A DNA stretch of 64,000 nt from Gallionella sp. (GCA_028710525.1 JAQTTY010000001.1:124001-188000), one strand, 5' to 3'; counted from the first letter of the stretch, positions 1-10,185 are shown. The notes: generated by a model from the letters alone, not told the origin. Numbers and translations: made by a program.

Positions 1-659
1 AGCCACTGGTCAAGACGCTGCTGGATGCAGTGGTCGGCGCGGTGAATGTGCCCGTGACCTTGAAGATACGCACCGGTTGGGATAAGTCGAACCGCAATGC
101 CGTGACCATCGCCAAGATTGCCGAGGACGCCGGCATACAGGCGCTCGCTATCCACGGCCGTACTCGCGCCTGCGCTTACACAGGTGATGCCGAGTACGAC
201 ACCATACGTGCCGTAAAAGATGCAGTGCGCATCCCCATCATCGCCAACGGCGACATCACCACGCCAGAGAAGGCCAAGCATGTACTGGAGTATTCAGGTG
301 CGGACGCGGTGATGATAGGACGTGCCGCACAGGGGCGCCCTTGGTTGTTCCGCGAGATCGAACACTTCCTTAAGACCGGTGAACACCTGCCTCCACCAGA
401 AGTTGGCGAGATCCATCGCGTCTTGGTGGAGCACGTGCGTGATTTGTACGACTTTTATGGTGAATACAGCGGACTGCGCGTGGCGCGCAAACACATCTCT
501 TGGTACACCAAGGGTTTGGTCGGATCCGCGACCTTCCGTCACAGCATGAATCGTCTAGAAACGGTGGATGACCAAATGGCGGCGGTAGAAGAATTTTTTA
601 TGGAGCAAGCGCAGCGTGGGAAGCACCTGCACTATCTGGAAGGACAGGGACATGAGTGA
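1..659 (+). CDS. dusB: tRNA-dihydrouridine synthase B (5' end outside window)
   Basis: FMN enzyme that reduces uridine to dihydrouridine in tRNA. The open frame enters from the left edge (frame of position 3), so the N-terminus and the catalytic Cys region are not visible. The visible part has the second half of the TIM barrel: LKIRTGWD, IHGRTR, IANGDI and GADAVMIGRAAQGRPWLF, the last being the FMN phosphate site typical of Dus proteins. The stop codon overlaps the start of fis by 8 bp, giving the dusB-fis operon known from many proteobacteria. Dus family membership is certain; DusB rather than DusA or DusC rests on the fis neighbour. Confidence 0.93.
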   Translation, partial: PLVKTLLDAVVGAVNVPVTLKIRTGWDKSNRNAVTIAKIAEDAGIQALAIHGRTRACAYTGDAEYDTIRAVKDAVRIPIIANGDITTPEKAKHVLEYSGADAVMIGRAAQGRPWLFREIEHFLKTGEHLPPPEVGEIHRVLVEHVRDLYDFYGEYSGLRVARKHISWYTKGLVGSATFRHSMNRLETVDDQMAAVEEFFMEQAQRGKHLHYLEGQGHE

Positions 660-906
660 ATGCGTAGCGATCAATGAGAACGACATGGCGCGCTATGTGC
701 GCAAGGCACTCAAAGAATATTTCCGCGATCTGGATGGCGAAGACCCGTGCTGCGAGTTGTACGACATGGTGATGCAATGTGTGGAGAAGCCCCTGTTAGA
801 GATGGTGCTGGAACACGTCGGTGGCAACCAGACGCATGCCTCGCAGATGTTGGGCATCAATCGCAACACGCTGCGCAAGAAAATGCTCAACCACGGCATC
901 GAATAA
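652..906 (+). CDS. fis: Nucleoid protein / DNA-binding regulator Fis
   Basis: Small nucleoid-associated protein that bends DNA and activates rRNA and recombination sites in gammaproteobacteria. 84 residues, close to the short Fis of betaproteobacteria. The C-terminal helix-turn-helix is clear ([20 protein letters not shown]). The ATG at 652 lies inside the 3' end of dusB, so the two are translationally coupled. A longer frame starting at 616 exists but lies wholly within dusB and lacks Fis similarity. Confidence 0.93.
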   Translation: MSECVAINENDMARYVRKALKEYFRDLDGEDPCCELYDMVMQCVEKPLLEMVLEHVGGNQTHASQMLGINRNTLRKKMLNHGIE

Positions 907-914
907 ACAACACA

Positions 915-1022
915 AAACTCCTTCCCCCTCCAAGAGGGAAGGTCGGGATGGGGGTAAAAGCTGCAACAGTTTCGGCACTTCTGCCCCCTCCTCAGCCCTC
1001 CCCCTGCATGGGGGAGGGAAAG
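915..1022. repeat. GC-rich palindromic repeat, fis-purH spacer
   Basis: The spacer carries C-runs and G-runs that pair with each other: ccttccccctccaagaggga, then gggatgggggt, then ccctccccctgcatggggga. The same style of sequence occurs inside recG (about 12436-12541) and pepD (about 33620-33775), and a looser relative lies before purD (about 2622-2725). It behaves like a dispersed, REP-like element. Confidence 0.55.
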
Positions 1023-1057
1023 CTAGATTAACGAATTTATTTTTATTGGAAGTCATC

Positions 1058-2620
1058 ATGGCCATCAAACAAGCACTCATCAGCGTGTCGGACAAATCCG
1101 GCGTTTTGGAATTCGCAAAAGGGCTGCACGCTCTGGGCGTCAAGATATTGTCCACTGGCGGTACGGCTAAGCTGCTGTCCGATAACGGCGTTCCCTGTAT
1201 GGAAGTTGCAGACTACACCGGCTTCCCTGAGATGCTAGATGGCCGCGTCAAGACGCTGCAACCCAAGGTTCACGCGGGTATCTTGGCGCGTCGCGATCTG
1301 CCTGAGCATGTCGCCACCTTGGCCAAGCACAACATCCCGACCATCGATCTGGTGGTGGTGAATCTCTATCCTTTCGCGGCGACTATCGCTAAGCCTAATT
1401 GCTCTTTGGAAGACGCCATCGAGAACATCGATATCGGTGGCCCGACCATGGTGCGTGCTGCTGCCAAAAATCATGGCCACGTTGCGATCGTCACCGATCC
1501 TATCGACTACGCCGATGTGTTGGCCGAGATGCAGACCAACGGCTGCGCGGTATCTGATGCGACCCGCTTCGATCTGATGAAGAAGGCGTTCTCGCATACT
1601 GCCGCTTACGATGCTGCGATCAGCAACTATCTGACCACGATAGGCAGCGACGGTAAGAAGTCTGAATTCCCAGCGCAGATCAATTTCAACTTCGCCAAGG
1701 TGCAGGAAATGCGCTACGGCGAGAACCCACACCAGAAGGCGGCGTTCTACCGCGACCTGACTCCGTTGGCGGGCAGCATCGCCAACTACACTCAGGTGCA
1801 GGGCAAAGAGTTGTCCTACAACAACATCGGCGATGCCGACGCGACTTGGGAATTGGTCAAGACCTTCGATCAACCCGCCTGCGTCATCGTTAAGCACGCT
1901 AACCCTTGCGGTGTGGCCATCGCTGACACTCCGCTGAACGCTTACAAACTGGCTTACGCGACAGACACCACTTCAGCTTTCGGCGGCATCATCGCTTTCA
2001 ACCGCGAGCTGGATGCCGAGACCGCAACACAGATCACCGCGAATCAATTCGTCGAACTCATCATCGCGCCGAGCGCCTCTGAAGCTGCGTTGAAAGTCAC
2101 CGCCGCAAAGCAGAACGTGCGCGTGTTGGTGGTGCCGCTGTCGGATGCGCACAACCAATACGACATGAAGCGCGTGGGTGGTGGTTTGCTGGTGCAGACT
2201 CCGGACATCCTCAATGTGCAAGCGTCGCAATTCAAAGTTGTGACCAAGACTCAGCCAAGCAAAGAGCAACTGCTAGACCTGTTGTTCGCCTGGCGCGTGG
2301 CGAAATACGTGAAGTCCAACGCCATCGTGTTCTGCAAAGGTGGACAGACTTTAGGCGTGGGCGCGGGCCAGATGAGTCGCGTCGATAGCACCAAAATCGC
2401 CGCTATCAAAGCGCAGAACGCAGGCCTGAGTCTGGTCGGTTCCGTAGTCGCTTCGGATGCCTTCTTCCCGTTCCGCGACGGTCTGGACGTATTGGCTGAA
2501 GCTGGTGCGAAGGCCGTGGTGCAACCTGGTGGTTCTATGCGCGACGATGAAGTCATCGCAGCAGCGGACGAGCATGGCATTGCGATGGTGCTGACCGGCT
2601 ATCGTCATTTCCGACACTAA
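1058..2620 (+). CDS. purH: Bifunctional AICAR transformylase / IMP cyclohydrolase
   Basis: Catalyses the last two steps of IMP synthesis. 520 residues, the usual PurH length. The first ~150 residues are the MGS-like IMP cyclohydrolase domain ([38 protein letters not shown]). The transformylase domain follows, with the KHANPCG motif near residue 270 and the C-terminal YRHFRH. The ATG at 1058 gives the canonical [13 protein letters not shown] start; the frame stays open further upstream through the repeat, but that extension has no family similarity. purD follows on the same strand. Confidence 0.97.
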   Translation: MAIKQALISVSDKSGVLEFAKGLHALGVKILSTGGTAKLLSDNGVPCMEVADYTGFPEMLDGRVKTLQPKVHAGILARRDLPEHVATLAKHNIPTIDLVVVNLYPFAATIAKPNCSLEDAIENIDIGGPTMVRAAAKNHGHVAIVTDPIDYADVLAEMQTNGCAVSDATRFDLMKKAFSHTAAYDAAISNYLTTIGSDGKKSEFPAQINFNFAKVQEMRYGENPHQKAAFYRDLTPLAGSIANYTQVQGKELSYNNIGDADATWELVKTFDQPACVIVKHANPCGVAIADTPLNAYKLAYATDTTSAFGGIIAFNRELDAETATQITANQFVELIIAPSASEAALKVTAAKQNVRVLVVPLSDAHNQYDMKRVGGGLLVQTPDILNVQASQFKVVTKTQPSKEQLLDLLFAWRVAKYVKSNAIVFCKGGQTLGVGAGQMSRVDSTKIAAIKAQNAGLSLVGSVVASDAFFPFRDGLDVLAEAGAKAVVQPGGSMRDDEVIAAADEHGIAMVLTGYRHFRH

Positions 2621-2621
2621 C

Positions 2622-2725
2622 ATCGGGGAAGGGGGAAGGAAAAAGGGAGGAGGGAAGAGAGCTTAGTGCTCCGATTTTACCCTTCACCCTTCGCTCTTTC
2701 CCCTTCTCTGCAAATTGCAGAGAAT
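2622..2725. repeat. Purine-rich/pyrimidine-rich inverted repeat, purH-purD spacer
   Basis: A stretch of ggggaagggggaaggaaaaa type sequence is followed about 50 bases later by the complementary cacccttcgctctttcccct, so the spacer can fold into a long imperfect hairpin. It is a weaker relative of the GC-rich repeat. No gene is seen here. Confidence 0.4.
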
Positions 2726-2731
2726 ATAAAC

Positions 2732-4006
2732 ATGAAGATACTAGTCATAGGTAACGGTGGTCGCGAACACGCACTGGCTTGGCGTTTGGCGCAGGGCGCT
2801 AAGGTGCAGAAAGTTTTTGTTGCGCCCGGTAATGCGGGTACGGCCTTGGAAGATGGTCTGGAGAATGTCGCGATCACCGCGATACCCGAGCTGATCGCCT
2901 TCGCGCAACGCGAAGATATCTATATGACCGTGGTCGGCCCAGAAGCGCCGTTGGCGGCGGGTGTTGTGGATGCTTTCCGCGCTGCGGGCTTGAGGATCTT
3001 CGGCCCGACCAAAGCGGCGGCGCAGCTGGAATCTTCCAAAGATTTCGCCAAGCGTTTTATGACGCGCCACAACATCCCTACCGCGTTCTTTGAAACGTTC
3101 AGCGCGATTGCCCCTGCCAAAGCCTATGTTGAAAAACATGGCGCGCCTATCGTGGTCAAGGCCGATGGTCTGGCTGCTGGCAAGGGTGTAGTCGTGGCGA
3201 TGAGTAATCAGGAAGCCTTTGACGCCATCGACATGATGTTGTCGGACAACAAGCTGGGCGATGCCGGCGCGCGCGTGGTGGTGGAAGAGTTCCTTGCCGG
3301 TGAAGAAGCCAGTTTCATTGTGATGGTGGATGGCAAGAATGTGTTGGCGATGGCCAGCAGCCAGGATCACAAACGTTTGCAGGATGGCGATCAAGGCCCC
3401 AACACTGGCGGCATGGGCGCGTATTCTCCTGCTCCAGTAGTGACGCCTGATGTGCATGCCCGTGCGTTGCGCGAAGTCATTATGCCTACCGTGCACGGTA
3501 TGGAAAGCGAAGGAATCACCTTCACTGGCTTCCTGTATGCGGGACTGATGGTCTCGCCGGATGGCAGCATCAAGGTGCTGGAGTTCAACTGCCGCATGGG
3601 CGATCCCGAGACGCAACCTATCATGATGCGTTTGAAGAGTGACTTCGCGGTCATCGTCGAGCACGCCATTGCGGGCACCTTGGACAAGGTTGAAGCTGAG
3701 TGGGATAGACGTACTGCACTGGGCGTAGTGATGGCGGCAGCCAATTATCCCGACACACCGCGTGCCGGCGATGCCATCACCGGTCTGCCTAAAGCTACGG
3801 ATGATGCTCATGTGTTCCATGCGGGTACCAAGATGCTAGATGGCAAAGTCGTCACCAGTGGCGGTCGCGTGTTGTGTGTGGTAGCGCTGGGCGATATGGT
3901 CAAGTTGGCGCAGAAGCGCGCATATGAAGTGGCGGAACATATCCATTTCGATGGTGCGCAGATGCGGCATGACATCGGTTACCGCGCCATCAATCGCAAA
4001 AAATAA
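2732..4006 (+). CDS. purD: Phosphoribosylamine-glycine ligase
   Basis: ATP-grasp enzyme that makes GAR from phosphoribosylamine, glycine and ATP, the second step of purine synthesis. 424 residues, normal length. Visible motifs: N-terminal GNGGREHALAW, GPEAPLAAG, the ATP-grasp KADGLAAGKGV, and the FNCRMGDPETQ metal-binding stretch. The start at 2732 (MKILVIGNGGREHA) matches the family; the in-frame upstream region is the repeat spacer. Downstream of purH in the same direction. Confidence 0.97.
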   Translation: MKILVIGNGGREHALAWRLAQGAKVQKVFVAPGNAGTALEDGLENVAITAIPELIAFAQREDIYMTVVGPEAPLAAGVVDAFRAAGLRIFGPTKAAAQLESSKDFAKRFMTRHNIPTAFFETFSAIAPAKAYVEKHGAPIVVKADGLAAGKGVVVAMSNQEAFDAIDMMLSDNKLGDAGARVVVEEFLAGEEASFIVMVDGKNVLAMASSQDHKRLQDGDQGPNTGGMGAYSPAPVVTPDVHARALREVIMPTVHGMESEGITFTGFLYAGLMVSPDGSIKVLEFNCRMGDPETQPIMMRLKSDFAVIVEHAIAGTLDKVEAEWDRRTALGVVMAAANYPDTPRAGDAITGLPKATDDAHVFHAGTKMLDGKVVTSGGRVLCVVALGDMVKLAQKRAYEVAEHIHFDGAQMRHDIGYRAINRKK

Positions 4007-4015
4007 TTACCAATT

Positions 4016-4068
4016 TCCGTTCGTGGTGAGCTGGTCGAACCACCCTTCGACAGGCTGATGACACAACT
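4016..4068. repeat. Copy of the ccgttcg/gagcttgtcgaa dispersed repeat (degenerate)
   Basis: Reads tccgttcgtggtgagctggt then a partner arm beginning ttcgacaggctgatga. It matches the arms of the better copy inside pepD (34112-34185) and the single arm at 63369-63392. It lies directly after the purD stop. Confidence 0.7.
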
Positions 4069-4095
4069 AGCCATTCCGCTAAGCACCAAAGTACG

Positions 4096-4689
4096 GTGCA
4101 AGCGGCTGGCTATCAGGGCGACAGTATTTATAAATTGACCAAACAACCTGCCTCGTTTCGCACCCTTGCCAGCCACCTGAAACAAGGTGGCTTGATCGCT
4201 TACCCTACCGAGTCTTGTTACGGCCTGGGTTGCGATCCGCGCGACCCGCGCGCGGTGCGGCGCATCCTGCGGCTCAAGCAGCGTGCGCAGCACAAGGGTC
4301 TGATCCTGATCGCGTCCGACTTCCGGCAGGTGGAGGCTTATCTCAAGCCGCTCACCTTGGCCGAGCAGGCCAGGCTGCAAGCGGACGGCGCGCAGGCCGT
4401 CACTTATCTGATGCCGGTGCGTGCCTCCTGTCCGCGCTGGTTGCGCGGTCGGCACGATACGCTGGCGGTGCGCTTCACCGCGCATCCTTTGGCGCGGGCG
4501 TTATGCCGGGGGACGGGCAGTGCGCTGGTCTCCACCAGTGCCAACCGCAGCGGTTGCCATCCTGCCAAGACCTATGGCGAGTGCCGGCGTTTGTTCGGCG
4601 AGCGTGTGCAGGTGTTGCGCGGCCGGGTGGGAAAACGTAAACAGCCATCGACGATACGCGACTGGGCGAGCGGCTGGGTGTTGCGTTAG
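4096..4689 (+). CDS. tsaC: Threonylcarbamoyl-AMP synthase (Sua5/YrdC family)
   Basis: Makes threonylcarbamoyl-AMP for the t6A37 modification of tRNAs that read ANN codons. 197 residues, a single YrdC domain without the Sua5 C-terminal extension. Visible: IAYPTESCYGLGCDP, the basic KQRAQHKGLILIA (KxR...KG nucleotide site), and STSANRSG near the end. The frame begins with GTG at 4096; the N-terminus is less certain than the rest. It lies between purD and the convergent hemF. Confidence 0.9.
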   Translation: MQAAGYQGDSIYKLTKQPASFRTLASHLKQGGLIAYPTESCYGLGCDPRDPRAVRRILRLKQRAQHKGLILIASDFRQVEAYLKPLTLAEQARLQADGAQAVTYLMPVRASCPRWLRGRHDTLAVRFTAHPLARALCRGTGSALVSTSANRSGCHPAKTYGECRRLFGERVQVLRGRVGKRKQPSTIRDWASGWVLR

Positions 4690-4790
4690 CGGGCTGAACC
4701 CCTAGGGGAATCTGTCGTGCGCCGTCAGCCGCGCCTGTTGAGAGCGGCCGCGCAGGGAGCGCGCGAGCTATCGGGTAGCGGGCGCGGCGC

Positions 4791-5831
<1,041 letters not shown>

Positions 5832-6064
5832 AGTCATTCCTAGGTGATGAAATTGAAAGGCGTGCATTCTAAGCCATCAGCCCCTTCCCGATAAGGGTCA
5901 ATTCTGTGCGGGTGTGGCGCGTGACATGCGTACCGCACCCGGCACGCAGTACAATGCCTGCGCTTGCCGCACTGCGCGGCAGGCATCAAGGTGCGGGTGC
6001 CGAACCTCAGGCGATGCTGACGACGGCAACCCCGATGCGATGGCTGATGACAGGAGCGAGCGAG

Positions 6065-6619
6065 ATGAGCAAGAACGACAGGAAAGCCTACCTAACTTTT
6101 TCCGCGCTGGTGTTGGCGCTGTGCCTAGGCGCGACGCTGGCACAGGCGCATGACGACGATGACGAAGATGAGCGTCATGAACGCCACGAACAGCATGAGC
6201 ACAGCAAGCTAGAGAATCAGCGTCATGCCAGCAACATCCAGAACAAACAATTGAAAGAAGAGTGTGGCTCCTGCCACATCGTTTATCCGCCCAATATGCT
6301 GCCCGCAGAATCTTGGCGCGCACTGATGGATAATCTCAATAAACACTTTGGCTCAGATGCTAGTTTGGACAAAGCAACGCAGCGCGAGTTGAGTAACCTG
6401 TTGCAGAATCAAGGCAAAGGTCGCGCCGAGACAGCAAACAACGGTCAGCCCATCATCCGTATCTCGCAAACCAGTTGGTTCCTAGATGAGCATGAAGACG
6501 AAGTGTCACCACGCACCTGGCGCAATCCCAAAATCAAGAGCGCGTCCAACTGCGGCACCTGTCATACCAAGGCAGATCAAGGGCGTTTCGGCGAACACGA
6601 GATACGTATCCCCAGATAG
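6065..6619 (+). CDS. Dihaem cytochrome c (DHC family), periplasmic
   Basis: 184-residue secreted c-type cytochrome with two haem sites, CGSCH near residue 61 and CGTCH near residue 166. A signal peptide (hydrophobic run ending in ATLAQA) is followed by a striking acidic and His-rich linker (DDDDEDERHERHEQHEHS). The family usually passes electrons to or from a cytochrome b561, but none is adjacent here. The start at 6065 is preceded by GAGCGAG and gives a proper signal peptide; the frame is open upstream to 5906 without one. Confidence 0.82.
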   Translation: MSKNDRKAYLTFSALVLALCLGATLAQAHDDDDEDERHERHEQHEHSKLENQRHASNIQNKQLKEECGSCHIVYPPNMLPAESWRALMDNLNKHFGSDASLDKATQRELSNLLQNQGKGRAETANNGQPIIRISQTSWFLDEHEDEVSPRTWRNPKIKSASNCGTCHTKADQGRFGEHEIRIPR

Positions 6620-6621
6620 TT

Positions 6622-7254
6622 TTAGCTTGTGTGATCCTTGCGCAACACGATGCCGCGAAACCAGCCATTGGCATAGAGCGGCTCATCGCTCACCACACTC
6701 AAGTTAGGCACCGTTGCCAATACTTCCTCGAAAACCACATCCATGCGCGTCGCGATGCGGCGCGACACGGGCGTGAGAGCGCGTCTCAACCAAGCGTTCT
6801 GCTGTGGCTGCAAGAATTTATCGAACACGATGATGGTGCCACTCGGACGCAACACACGTGCAGCTTCGTGCAGACAGCGTTGTGGCTCAGGCACCACGGC
6901 GAGGATGAGATGCAGCAGCACATGGTCGAAGCTCGCATCGGCATAAGGCAGTGACATGCTATCGCCCAGCGTCAATGCGAGTTCTAGTTTGGCGGCACGT
7001 GGCTTGGCGCGCGCCAACATGGCGGCATTGAAATCCAAAGCTGTGTAGCGATGCAACGTGGGTAAGAGCGGTAAGTCTAGACCGGTGCCGACGCCGCTGA
7101 TCAAGACATGGGCGGGATGCTCGGTAGGTAAAGCGGAGAGTGAGCGTCTGCGCGGTGCGAGCAGTGCGCGGGCGATCACCATGTCATAGAGCGGTGCGAT
7201 AAGGCTGTAGCTGCGTTGCAGCCAGCGATTACTCTGATAGGGCTGGGTATCCAT
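6622..7254 (-). CDS. Class I SAM-dependent methyltransferase
   Basis: 210 residues of Methyltransf_11 type. Motif I appears as VLISGVGTGLDLPLL near residue 50, followed by YTALDFNAAMLARA (acidic residue for ribose) and LPYADASFDHVLLH. Substrate cannot be read; similarity to small phospholipid or quinone methyltransferases is only general. It ends 2 bp from the stop of the convergent cytochrome gene. Confidence 0.8.
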   Translation of the reverse strand: MDTQPYQSNRWLQRSYSLIAPLYDMVIARALLAPRRRSLSALPTEHPAHVLISGVGTGLDLPLLPTLHRYTALDFNAAMLARAKPRAAKLELALTLGDSMSLPYADASFDHVLLHLILAVVPEPQRCLHEAARVLRPSGTIIVFDKFLQPQQNAWLRRALTPVSRRIATRMDVVFEEVLATVPNLSVVSDEPLYANGWFRGIVLRKDHTS

Positions 7255-7324
7255 GCGCGGAGTGTAGTAGAAAAATTAGTCCATGGGCGTTACAGTACGG
7301 CTCCACTTTGCAAAGGAGATTGTC

Positions 7325-7804
7325 ATGGCCAAGAACGTCATCAACATCGGTATCCCAGAAAAAGATCGCAAAAAAGTCGCCGATGGTCTGTCGCGTATGC
7401 TGGCGGACAGCTACACCCTTTACCTCAAGACCCACAATTTCCATTGGAACGTCACCGGCCCTATGTTCCAGACGCTGCATCTGATGTTCATGACGCAGTA
7501 CAACGAGATTTGGATGGCCGTCGATCTAATCGCGGAACGTATCCGTGCCTTGGGTCATCCTGCCCCCGGCAGTTATGCACAATTCGCCGCATTGACTTCG
7601 ATCAAGGATGCTGATGGCGTGCCCAAGGCCAAAGAGATGATCCGCCAGTTGGTTGAAGGACAGGAGGCCGTGGTGCGTACCGCACGCGAGATTTTGCCCA
7701 TCGCCGAGAAAGCAGGCGATCAGCCCACGGTAGACCTGCTCTCCTCCCGCATGGAAGTGCATGAAAAGAATGCGTGGATGTTGCGCAGTCTGCTAGAAGA
7801 GTAA
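7325..7804 (+). CDS. dps: Dps-family DNA-protecting ferritin-like protein
   Basis: 159 residues. Dps dodecamers oxidise and store iron with peroxide and protect DNA. The intersubunit ferroxidase motif is visible: [15 protein letters not shown] then the acidic partner region [15 protein letters not shown] near residues 62-74. The start at 7325 is preceded by CAAAGGAGA at good spacing. A 26-bp copy of its 3' end recurs downstream at 7899-7924. Confidence 0.93.
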   Translation: MAKNVINIGIPEKDRKKVADGLSRMLADSYTLYLKTHNFHWNVTGPMFQTLHLMFMTQYNEIWMAVDLIAERIRALGHPAPGSYAQFAALTSIKDADGVPKAKEMIRQLVEGQEAVVRTAREILPIAEKAGDQPTVDLLSSRMEVHEKNAWMLRSLLEE

Positions 7805-7924
7805 CTCGTGTCTATGACTGCCACAGCAATCTCCCATTCTTTCGGTGGAGACTCATGCGGCGTTGTTTGCCGCGTGATGTCGGAACCAAAAATCCGTTTG
7901 GATGTTGCGCAGTCTGCTAGAAGA
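7775..7924 (+). repeat. 26-bp direct repeat of the dps 3' end
   Basis: The last codons of dps (7775-7800, beginning tggatgttgcgcagtctgct) are repeated exactly at 7899-7924, just after the dps stop. The second copy leads into gaatga instead of gagtaa. The 98 bases between them show no gene. It looks like a remnant of a tandem duplication or of an insertion that copied the dps tail. Confidence 0.9.
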
Positions 7925-7977
7925 ATGAGACGCGGCTGTGTGTTGCAAGGAAAGCGTAACTTAGCGAGTGCAGAGCG

Positions 7978-8724
7978 ATGATGACGGTCTTAGTGATCAA
8001 CTCCAAGGGAGGTTCAGGCAAGACCACGCTGACCACCAACCTTGCCAGCTACTATGCCAGCAAAGACTATCGCACCGCCATCATGGATTACGATCCGCAG
8101 GGTTCGAGTCTGCACTGGTTGAAGGCTCGGCCAGCCGACAGACATCCTATACACGGGGCGAACGCCGCCCCAGCAAAAGGGGGCATGGCGCTACATAGCA
8201 AGCACAGTTGGATACCGGTAGATACTGAAGTACTAGTCATTGATGCGCCTGCTGGGGCGAGTGGTCTATTGCTGAAGGAGTTGGTGCGTAGGTCGAATTA
8301 CATCGTCATCCCCGTTGCACCTTCCCCCATCGATATTCACGCTACTGCCGATTTCATCAAAGACCTATACCTAGTTGGCGGCGCGATCACCGCCAAGGCC
8401 AAGATCGCAGTCGCAGCGAATCGAGTGCGCAATCGCAATGCCACGCCCTATGCCACGTTGGAGCGCTTTTTGAATTCGCTCAGGTTGCCTTTCCTCACCA
8501 GTATCAGCGACTCAGATATCTATCTGCAGGCGATAGAACAGGGCTTGGGAGTGTATGAGATGGACGAGGCGGAGAGTGCGACGGAGCGGCGTGAGATACA
8601 ACCGATATTGCGCTGGATGGATGGCGCTTTCCCCAACCGGTTCGGCGTGCGTGCCGACGACAAGCTGATCAATCTGGAAAGTTCAAAACAATATGCCGCT
8701 TATCGTGCGGTGAGAAAGATATAG
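7978..8724 (+). CDS. Orphan ParA-family ATPase
   Basis: 248 residues. A deviant Walker A (INSKGGSGKTT, two Lys) stands at the N-terminus, DYDPQGSSLHWL at the switch position and VLVIDAPAG at Walker B, all as in ParA/MinD proteins that position plasmids, chromosomes or protein clusters. There is no ParB, no parS-like site and no pilus or chemotaxis gene beside it, so its cargo is unknown. Either of two adjacent ATGs (7978 or 7981) may be the start. Confidence 0.85.
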   Translation: MMTVLVINSKGGSGKTTLTTNLASYYASKDYRTAIMDYDPQGSSLHWLKARPADRHPIHGANAAPAKGGMALHSKHSWIPVDTEVLVIDAPAGASGLLLKELVRRSNYIVIPVAPSPIDIHATADFIKDLYLVGGAITAKAKIAVAANRVRNRNATPYATLERFLNSLRLPFLTSISDSDIYLQAIEQGLGVYEMDEAESATERREIQPILRWMDGAFPNRFGVRADDKLINLESSKQYAAYRAVRKI

Positions 8725-8746
8725 AGAGTAAAGGTCAAAGGCGTTT

Positions 8747-8848
8747 TCCACGAAAGACACTAAAATCACGAACACAACAAAGACACGGCAAACTAAACTC
8801 AGCCGATCTTCGCTTGAATGATTTCGTGCTTTTCGTGTCTTTCGTGGA
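8747..8848. repeat. Long inverted repeat tccacgaaagacac..., copy A
   Basis: Left arm 8747-8772 begins tccacgaaagacac; right arm 8822-8848 ends cttttcgtgtctttcgtgga. Between them are about 50 bases without a gene. Two more copies occur at 14217-14333 and 63307-63466. It sits between the convergent parA-like gene and fur. Confidence 0.85.
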
Positions 8849-8901
8849 CCGCTTCTTTAGATATTCAGACAGTCATGCCAGCCTTGTAGCTTTAGCTAGC
8901 G

Positions 8902-9327
8902 CTATTTCTTATTCGGGCAGGGTTGCTTGGTGCAACTCGCGTAGATGTACAGCGCGTGTTCGTCGATCACAAAGCCGTGTTCCGCAGCGATCTTCTCCTG
9001 ACGTTTTTCTATCGTCGCATCGTAGAACTCTTCCACATGTCCGCATTGTTGGCACACGATGTGGTCGTGGTGCTTGCCGCTATTCAATTCGAACACCGAT
9101 CTTCCGCTATCGAAATGATGTTGCACTAACAAACCCGCTTGTTGGAACTGCGTCAGCACGCGATATACCGTTGCCAAGCTAACGAGCTCTCCCGCGTCAC
9201 TCAGTAACTTATAAACCTCCTCGGCACTGAGATGTCGTTCCGTGCCGTCCTCAAATAGTTGTAAGACTTTAAGGCGCGGCAGAGTGGTCTTTAATCCAGC
9301 ATTCTTCAGATGTTCCGGTTTATGCAT
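8902..9327 (-). CDS. fur: Ferric uptake regulator Fur
   Basis: 141 residues. Iron-dependent dimeric repressor. It has an N-terminal winged helix (LSAEEVYKLL, VSLATVYRVLTQF), the His-rich metal site HHDHIVCQQCG and a C-terminal CTKQPCPNKK Cys pair. The start at 9327 gives MHKPEHLKNAGLK as in other Fur proteins; the 23-residue upstream extension is not conserved. The promoter region faces a divergent outer-membrane gene and contains a Fur box, so autoregulation is likely. Confidence 0.96.
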   Translation of the reverse strand: MHKPEHLKNAGLKTTLPRLKVLQLFEDGTERHLSAEEVYKLLSDAGELVSLATVYRVLTQFQQAGLLVQHHFDSGRSVFELNSGKHHDHIVCQQCGHVEEFYDATIEKRQEKIAAEHGFVIDEHALYIYASCTKQPCPNKK

Positions 9328-9397
9328 GGTGTGGTCGGTATGGCGTGGCCTGTTGATGAGTGTGCGCATTTTATAAGTAATCGTTTGCATTCGCAAA

Positions 9398-9412
9398 TGA
9401 GAATAACTATCA
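9398..9412. promoter_or_regulatory. Fur box between fur and the divergent porin-like gene
   Basis: The 15-mer tgagaataactatca matches the 7-1-7 Fur operator (tgataatnattatca) at all but two of the fourteen defined positions. It lies 71 bp upstream of the fur start and 30 bp upstream of the GTG of the plus-strand gene, so it may control both. Confidence 0.75.
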
Positions 9413-9441
9413 TTCGCAATCTTTGAGGCGGAGGGTAGATA

Positions 9442-10185
9442 GTGAATAAGCAGAAAATGATGGCAGGCGTAGTGCTCTTCTCGATGTTACATGCGGCAAC
9501 TGTTCTGGCCGGGCCGGCCGATTATGTGTTTACACCTAAGGTCGAAAAAGGAGAGTGGGAGTTGGATGTGAATTACGGTTCGAATCGTCCGGGTTCCGTT
9601 CAGGGGCGCAACGATGTCAGTGTGGGCGTGGGGTATGGCGTGACTGAGCAGTGGTTCACCGGCTTGAGCATCAAGCACGAATCAGCCCAGCAGGGACTCA
9701 CGCTGGCAGAGTGGGAAAATAAGTTCCAGTTGGACGAAGCAGGCACTTACCCCGTGGACATGGGTTTCGTGGTCGAGCTGGAGACACCGATACGCGGTAA
9801 AGGGCCGAATGAGATCCGCTTTGGCCCCTTGCTGGAGAAGCACTACGAAAAGTTACAGTTGAACGGTAATGTCTTGTTCGAGCGTGCCTTCGGACAGGCA
9901 GACGAACAAGGTGTGCCTTACGTCACCAACATCGGCTACCAGTGGCAGAGCAAGTACCAATGGCGCAGCACATTCGGCTTCGGTCTGCAGGGCATGGGCG
10001 AGATGGGGCAATGGAATAAATGGGCTGCGCGTGCGCAGCAAAATCACAGGGCAGGTTTGCTGCTATTCGGTCAGATCCCTACACTGGGAGAGCACAACAT
10101 CAATTTCAATATCGCAGCGTTATTCGGCATAAGCGCAGCAGCACCGAACCATACCTATAGGATGCAATTCGAATATGAGTTGTGA
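9442..10185 (+). CDS. Putative outer-membrane beta-barrel protein, Fur-regulated
   Basis: 247 residues starting with GTG. A signal peptide ends at VLAGPADYVF. The mature part alternates polar and hydrophobic residues in the manner of a small barrel (WELDVNYGSN, VSVGVGYGVTEQWF, LFERAFGQ) and ends MQFEYEL, with aromatic residues near the C-terminus. It resembles the general 'transporter / outer membrane protein' families found in betaproteobacteria; no specific name is justified. The Fur box 30 bp upstream implies iron control. Confidence 0.6.
   Translation: MNKQKMMAGVVLFSMLHAATVLAGPADYVFTPKVEKGEWELDVNYGSNRPGSVQGRNDVSVGVGYGVTEQWFTGLSIKHESAQQGLTLAEWENKFQLDEAGTYPVDMGFVVELETPIRGKGPNEIRFGPLLEKHYEKLQLNGNVLFERAFGQADEQGVPYVTNIGYQWQSKYQWRSTFGFGLQGMGEMGQWNKWAARAQQNHRAGLLLFGQIPTLGEHNINFNIAALFGISAAAPNHTYRMQFEYEL

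Noticed and set aside
2741..3820. 359-codon minus-strand frame opposite purD
   Set aside because: Antisense to a well-conserved gene, His/Arg-rich and without family similarity; a codon-bias shadow.
8747..8848. CRISPR-like repeat
   Set aside because: Copies are single, far apart and inverted; there are no regular spacers and no cas genes.
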